From an uncultured Bacteroidales bacterium (GTDB lineage: Bacteria > Bacteroidota > Bacteroidia > Bacteroidales > Bacteroidaceae), in assembly GCA_902783615.1 (NCBI GenBank), contig CACZRQ010000169.1, forward strand, positions 1 through 15,648: DNA of 15,648 nt, given 5' to 3'. This document shows, in pieces, positions 14,561-15,648 of the stretch (the first letter of the stretch is position 1; the number at the start of each line of letters is the position of its first letter). The notes beneath the pieces are model-generated. The model saw only the letters and a list, made by a program, of their open reading frames with translations. It had not been told where the DNA came from and made no database searches. The position numbers were made by a program, and so were the translations under genes.

Positions 14561-15223
14561 TTACCAATCAATCCTCCCCAAACCATGCTGCTGTAGATAG
14601 CTGTTTGCCAAACTGAAATGGTGATTGCCAAAGAAACCCCTGTAGGCAGAGAGGGGCGATGGATGCGCAGAGGTGAGCACCAGATGCTTCTGCCGATTGA
14701 TGAAAGCCCCCTTCTTCTGGGCATAGCTGCCCCACAGAATAAACACCACATGCTCCTTCTCGGCATCCACGATGCGGATAACGGCATCGGTAAAAGCTTC
14801 CCAACCCTTATTCTGATGCGAGCCCGCCTGATGCTCACGCACCGTCAGCGTGGCGTTGAGCAACAACACCCCCTGCTGAGCCCAGCGAGTCAGGTTGCCA
14901 CTGGAGGGGATGGGTGCCCCCGTATCGTCGTGTATCTCCTTGAAAATGTTCACCAACGAGGGCGGAAACTGCACCCCATCGTTCACCGAGAAGCACAACC
15001 CATGTGCCTGTCCTGGCTCATGATAGGGGTCTTGCCCAATCAGCACCACCTTCACCTTGTCGAAAGGACATAGGTTGAAGGCATTGAAAATCAGCTTGCC
15101 CGGAGGGTAAACGCGATATTGCTGGTATTCCGAGCGCACAAAATCAGTGAGCTGCTCGAAATATGGCTTGTCGAACTCCGTCTGCAGCCTCACCTTCCAA
15201 CTATCTTCAATCTGTACGTTCAT
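14561..15223 (-). CDS. ung: Uracil-DNA glycosylase, family 1
   Basis: The 220-residue product removes uracil from DNA and starts base-excision repair. Motif A, GQDPYHEPGQAHG, carries catalytic Asp65; LLNATLTV (Asn123) contacts the uracil ring; and HPSPLSAYRGFFG with His187 forms the leucine-loop motif. Length matches the family. I chose the ATG at 15223 because family members begin close to the aligned MNVQIEDSW segment; the frame extends to an upstream start at 15259 that adds 12 residues of unlikely sequence. A weak -7-like box TATCTTCG (15303-15296, one mismatch) lies upstream on the minus strand. It converges with lptD. Confidence 0.95.
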   Translation of the reverse strand: MNVQIEDSWKVRLQTEFDKPYFEQLTDFVRSEYQQYRVYPPGKLIFNAFNLCPFDKVKVVLIGQDPYHEPGQAHGLCFSVNDGVQFPPSLVNIFKEIHDDTGAPIPSSGNLTRWAQQGVLLLNATLTVREHQAGSHQNKGWEAFTDAVIRIVDAEKEHVVFILWGSYAQKKGAFINRQKHLVLTSAHPSPLSAYRGFFGNHHFSLANSYLQQHGLGRIDW

Positions 15224-15355
15224 ACCATATATATAATAGGGGGGGGCGATGGCGATCAACCCTTCCCCGTTGTTTGAATTGTCAGTATCTGGGTGCGAAG
15301 ATATAAAAAATGCTTCACATTATTCCACATTCCCTCGAAAAAAAAGTGGGAGGCG

Positions 15356-15385
15356 TTGATATATCGGAATTATTGTGTAACTTTG
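15356..15385 (+). promoter_or_regulatory. Promoter of the last gene
   Basis: TTG (15356-15358) is followed after 19 bp by an exact TAACTTTG (15378-15385), the ideal Bacteroidetes spacing. The box and the next five bases (TAACTTTGCACTT) are identical to those of the HU-like gene promoter. A small hairpin AGCCT/AGGCT (15403-15407/15413-15417) lies in the roughly 75-nt leader. Confidence 0.7.
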
Positions 15386-15465
15386 CACTTTCAATGTGCC
15401 AAAGCCTCGAAAAGGCTGATTCATGAAGGAACATTTAACAAGAAAACAATAAAGATAGTTATAAT

Positions 15466-15648
15466 ATGGATAAAAAGAATTTCTTCTGCACCGCCGGAAT
15501 GGCAATGGCTACCATACTGTTGTCCGCAACCATGATGGCAGGCTTCATCGCTGGGCATAGATGAATTCACCGTCAAGTGGTACCCCAGTGATAAGAAGTT
15601 GAAGGAAAAGCTGAAGGATAATCCAATCACATTTACTTACAAGGTAGA
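15466..15648 (+). CDS. Secreted protein of unknown function, partial, apparently frameshifted
   Basis: The ATG at 15466 opens a clear signal peptide (MDKKNFFCTAGMAMATILLS, then ATMMA), but this frame ends at TGA 15562-15564 after 32 codons. The +1 frame is open from 15536 to the window edge and reads as a credible mature region: SSLGIDEFTVKWYPSDKK, then KLKEKLKDNPITFTYKV. Removing one G near 15541-15542 would join the two as MMAASSLGIDE, a good signal-peptidase context. So this is one gene with a 1-nt frameshift, either a true mutation or a sequencing/assembly error. It has a good promoter. I do not recognise the family; the gene continues past the window. Confidence 0.6.

Noticed and set aside
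15224..15259. Upstream start for Ung adding 12 residues
   Set aside because: The extension (MIAIAPPYYIYG) is not like family N-termini and contains the AT/G-rich leader; the ATG at 15223 gives the standard 220 residues.
1..15648. CRISPR arrays, insertion sequences, tRNA or rRNA genes
   Set aside because: No regularly spaced direct repeats, transposase-like frames or RNA-gene sequences were recognised on either strand.

Overview
The window looks like chromosomal DNA of a Bacteroidales bacterium, most likely a Prevotella/Segatella-type member of the Prevotellaceae. Three things support this. Several genes are preceded by the Bacteroidetes -7 promoter box TAnnTTTG and few by strong Shine-Dalgarno sequences. 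The gene families are typical of the group: an HU-like protein with an acidic glycine-rich tail, a 'smalltalk'-type micro-protein, a DPE2-like 4-alpha-glucanotransferase with N-terminal starch-binding domains, and a Bacteroidetes LptD. The genus assignment is inference; the phylum assignment is firm.

Layout. (1) Positions 1-1180, plus strand: an HU-like DNA-binding protein, a TTGACAA heptamer tandem repeat, a 100-bp structured palindromic repeat (element A), a 38-codon micro-protein and its terminator, then a cluster of three GC-rich hairpins. (2) Positions 1306-10933, all minus strand; in the direction of transcription: an amidase (cell-wall hydrolase), an MCE/MlaD-like lipid-transport protein, a 313-bp regulatory gap, dnaA, class II ribonucleotide reductase nrdJ, a strong terminator-like hairpin abutting the next start codon, malQ, folB. 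(3) Positions 11038-14442, plus strand: an HD-domain hydrolase, divergent from the amidase, and lptD with its own promoter and a TTG start. (4) Positions 14443-15259: a second copy of the palindromic repeat (element B) between convergent lptD and ung (uracil-DNA glycosylase). (5) Positions 15356-15648, plus strand: a promoter and the start of a secreted-protein gene whose signal peptide and mature part lie in different frames; it runs off the window.

Functional grouping. dnaA and nrdJ, only 15 nt apart, put replication initiation and dNTP supply in one transcript. The amidase, MCE protein and LptD all serve the cell envelope (peptidoglycan remodelling, lipid trafficking, lipopolysaccharide export). 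MalQ handles maltodextrin/glycogen, FolB makes a folate precursor, and Ung repairs uracil in DNA. No mobile element, CRISPR array, tRNA or rRNA was seen. The content is mostly core housekeeping. The least explained signals are the A/B repeat family, the micro-protein with a possible lipoprotein cysteine, the hairpin joined to the malQ start, and a 9-mer occurring three times around the dnaA promoter.
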